Origin: an uncultured Caulobacter sp.
GTDB lineage: Bacteria; Pseudomonadota; Alphaproteobacteria; Caulobacterales; Caulobacteraceae
DNA: 59,726 nt
Direction: 5' to 3'
NCBI RefSeq assembly: GCF_937900395.1
Contig: NZ_CALCDX010000014.1
Location: forward strand, 1 to 59,726
The notes beneath the pieces are model-generated. The model saw nothing but the letters and a program-made list of their open reading frames with translations. It was not told the DNA's origin and did no database searches. The position numbers and the translations under genes were made by a program. Below, piece after piece: positions 58,197 to 59,726 of the stretch; within the stretch, counting starts at the first letter, position 1; the number at the start of each line of letters is the position of its first letter.

Positions 58197-58838
58197 TTGA
58201 AATTGTCGCAGACCGCAGCACCGGCTCACGAGTACATGGCCAATGCCGCCGCACTCGACAGCCTTCTGACCACAAGTCCGGCCGATTACTTCTGGCGCTT
58301 CGCGCCTGAACTGAGGAGCTATCTAGCGCGGCGGCTCGACAGCAGCGAGATCGACGACGTCATCCAGGACGTGATGTTGAAGCTGCACACCCGCGACGGC
58401 CGCTGGGACATCCGCTTTCCCAAGCGCTATTTCTACCAGGTGGTCCGCACGACCCTGGTGGATCTCTATCGCCGAAACCGCTCGCGCTGCGTCCAGCACC
58501 ATTGCGAGCTGTCGCCCGAGACCCATCCGCGCGACGAGCTCTCGCCGATCCGCATCCTGCAGGCGCGCCAGGAGATGGCCGCGGCCCGCGAGGCCCTCTC
58601 CCAGCTGCCGGACCGCACCCGCGAGATCCTGCTGGCCGTGCGGGTCGAGGGCCAGAGCCTCAAGGCCGTGGCCGCCCGTCACGGCATCTCCACGAGCGCC
58701 GTCGAAAAGCACATCACCCGCGGGCTCAACGCGCTGTCGGCCCAGCTCCATGACGTGGACGAGGCGTTCGGCGAGGCCTGGGGGACCAGCGCGCGCCAGC
58801 GCCGCCTGGCGATCGCCTCGTCCCCGCGCCTCAGCTAG
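58197..58838 (+). CDS. ECF sigma factor, FecI-like (third sigma gene)
   Basis: The 213-residue protein contains sigma region 2 (SSEIDDVIQDVMLKLHTRDGRW ... KRYFYQVVRTTLVDLYRRNRSR) and region 4 (LSQLPDRTREILLAVRVEGQSLKAVAARHGISTSAVEKHITRGLNAL), of FecI type. TTG 58197 follows a GGGGGC stretch; ATG 58236 would give a protein 13 residues shorter and is equally possible. No anti-sigma or FecR gene is adjacent in the native sequence. It ends 14 bases from the convergent ABC ATPase gene. Confidence 0.85.
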   Translation: MKLSQTAAPAHEYMANAAALDSLLTTSPADYFWRFAPELRSYLARRLDSSEIDDVIQDVMLKLHTRDGRWDIRFPKRYFYQVVRTTLVDLYRRNRSRCVQHHCELSPETHPRDELSPIRILQARQEMAAAREALSQLPDRTREILLAVRVEGQSLKAVAARHGISTSAVEKHITRGLNALSAQLHDVDEAFGEAWGTSARQRRLAIASSPRLS

Positions 58839-58852
58839 CGCGGGTCCCGCGC

Positions 58853-59140
58853 TCAGGCCCTAAGCCGGCCCAGGAAGGCGCGGGTGCGCGCCTCGCGCGG
58901 GTCTTCGAAGAAACGGGCCGGCGGGCCGGCCTCGAGGATCTTGCCCTCGTCCATGAAGATCACCCGGTCGGCGACGTCGCGGGCGAAGCCCATCTCGTGG
59001 GTGACGACGATCATGGTCATGCCCGAGGCGGCCAGGCCCCGCATGACCTCCAGCACCTCGCCGACCATTTCCGGATCCAGCGCCGAGGTCGGCTCGTCGA
59101 ACAGCATGACCTTGGGGGCCATGGCCAGGGCCCGGGCGAT
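58853..59140 (-). CDS. 3' part of an amino-acid ABC transporter ATPase, cut by the chimeric junction
   Basis: The frame gives the C-terminal ~95 residues of a GlnQ/HisP-type ATPase: ALAMAPKVMLFDEPTSALDPE (Walker B and D-loop), IVVTHEMGFARDVADRVIFMDEGKILEAG (H-loop region) and the usual tail. Walker A and the signature motif are missing because the contig switches to foreign sequence at about 59128-59147. In the source genome the gene is surely full length, probably in a polar amino acid uptake operon. Confidence 0.85.
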   Translation of the reverse strand: MARALAMAPKVMLFDEPTSALDPEMVGEVLEVMRGLAASGMTMIVVTHEMGFARDVADRVIFMDEGKILEAGPPARFFEDPREARTRAFLGRLRA

Positions 59141-59383
59141 GCCCAGTTTAGCCGCTTCGGCCTGGCCTTTAACGCCCCCGCCGGTTGCATTAACCACCAC
59201 GCCGAATTTATCAACCGACTCAACGGTCTTCAGCGGCGCTTCTACCTGGTTTTGCAGGTATACCAGCGGAAAATATGTTTTATAGTCTTTGCCGTTCACG
59301 GTGATCTTACCATCTCCTTTCGACAGGAAGATACGGGTTACCGCTTCTTTTCTACGGCCAACTGCATTTTTTTGCTTTTCCAT
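59128..59383 (-). other. rpsI: Bacteroidota rpsI (ribosomal protein S9) 5' part, foreign
   Basis: From ATG 59383 the frame codes for MEKQKNAVGRRKEAVTRIF, then TVNGKDYKTYFPLVYLQNQV and GGGVKGQAEAAKLGIARAL, the N-terminal two thirds of a Bacteroidota-type ribosomal protein S9. It then runs in frame into the ABC ATPase because both genes share an IARAL stretch. GC content drops sharply here. It is a contaminant or misjoined read, not part of this genome. Confidence 0.85.
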
Positions 59384-59413
59384 TATTGCTTATTGGTAAT
59401 TTGATTGTTTGAA

Positions 59414-59698
59414 TTAGAATTTCAGTTCTTTGGGCTGTTGCGCACCATGCGGATGTTCGGCACCCTGGTATACAAACAGTTTTTTGTACATCTTACGGCC
59501 CAAACGGTTCTTGGGAAGCATTCCTTTAACCGCTCTTTCGATCAGCACCTCGGGCCTGCGCTTGATCAGGCTCTTGGCGGTTTCTTCTTTCCGGCCTCCG
59601 GGATAACCACTGAAGGTATCGTAGATCTTTTCGTCCATTTTGTTACCGGTAAACTTTACCTTTTCGCAGTTGGTAACAATGATGTAGTCGCCGCAGTC
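59414..59698 (-). other. rplM: Bacteroidota rplM (ribosomal protein L13) 3' part, foreign
   Basis: The frame codes for the C-terminal part of ribosomal protein L13: SDCGDYIIVTNCEKVKFTG, PGGRKEETAKSLIKRRP and MLPKNRLGRKMYKKLFVYQG, of Bacteroidota type. It lies 30 bases upstream of the S9 fragment, the normal rplM-rpsI order. The apparent first residues MLFRS come from adapter sequence and are not protein. Confidence 0.85.
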
Positions 59699-59726
59699 AG
59701 ATCGGAAGAGCACACGTCTGAACTCC
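59699..59726. other. Illumina TruSeq adapter sequence
   Basis: The last 28 bases begin AGATCGGAAGAGCACACGTC, the standard Illumina TruSeq adapter read from its 5' end. They are a library artefact left at the contig end. Confidence 0.97.

Noticed and set aside
58853..59383. A genuine fusion of ribosomal protein S9 with an ABC ATPase
   Set aside because: The frame is continuous only because both genes share an IARAL stretch; the GC shift, foreign rplM and adapter at the tip show an artefact.
1..59698. tRNA, rRNA, CRISPR arrays, transposases and integrases
   Set aside because: Intergenic regions were read for cloverleaf, repeat-spacer and terminal inverted repeat patterns and none was found; a tRNAscan or ISfinder run would settle this.

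Overview
The window looks like one end of an assembled contig from a GC-rich alphaproteobacterium, most likely a Caulobacter-like member of the Caulobacteraceae. The reasons are the strongly GC3-biased codons, two large TonB-dependent receptors, several ECF sigma factors, FixK/FNR-type TTGA-N6-TCAA boxes and at least one promoter so close to its start codon that the transcript should be leaderless. The genus assignment is inference. No tRNA, rRNA, CRISPR array, transposase or integrase was seen. The last ~600 bases are not from this organism: a Bacteroidota-type rplM-rpsI fragment is spliced onto an amino-acid ABC ATPase gene, and the contig ends in 28 bases of Illumina adapter.

Layout, left to right. 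1-9962: a BenE-type benzoate transporter, a doubtful lipoprotein, a secreted HExxH protein, a broken OmpR-type regulator beside an intact one, a GMC oxidoreductase divergent from an HTH-GAF regulator, and a cytochrome P450 overlapping an alpha/beta-hydrolase gene. 10013-13204: a tight operon of DUF305 protein, YVTN beta-propeller, ECF sigma and anti-sigma. 13727-21261: a two-component system divergent from a complete tripartite RND efflux operon. 21292-23915: an ECF sigma factor, a GNAT enzyme and a regulator with two TetR-type halves. 24043-28222: a TonB receptor and a PhoD phosphatase/phosphodiesterase behind a plausible PHO box.

29140-39155 is the most unusual part. Four consecutive genes encode exported proteins: two paralogous small Cys-rich proteins that resemble the B subunit of subtilase-type AB5 toxins, a GDPD-family phosphodiesterase whose best start is followed at codon 6 by a stop, and an unknown protein. 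They face a TonB receptor-MFS pair that is divergent from a ROK regulator and an exported metallo-beta-lactamase-fold hydrolase.

39260-50323 reads as an oxygen-responsive island. It holds two universal stress proteins, a HlyD/ABC exporter, an AI-2E transporter and a patatin-PLD-HdeD operon. Four good FixK/FNR boxes and one degenerate box sit in front of its units. Two decayed genes are hidden in the gaps: the N-terminus of a P-type cation ATPase and the frameshifted C-terminus of a PRPP synthetase.

50594-57705 is an arsenic island with two arms: arsR1-arsC(LMW-PTP type)-acr3-arsC(glutaredoxin type)-osmC, and arsR2 followed by arsH-arsN-MFS. Two near-identical operator-like sequences flank arsR2. 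A cysteine-synthase-family gene, an ECF sigma gene and the truncated ABC ATPase close the native sequence.
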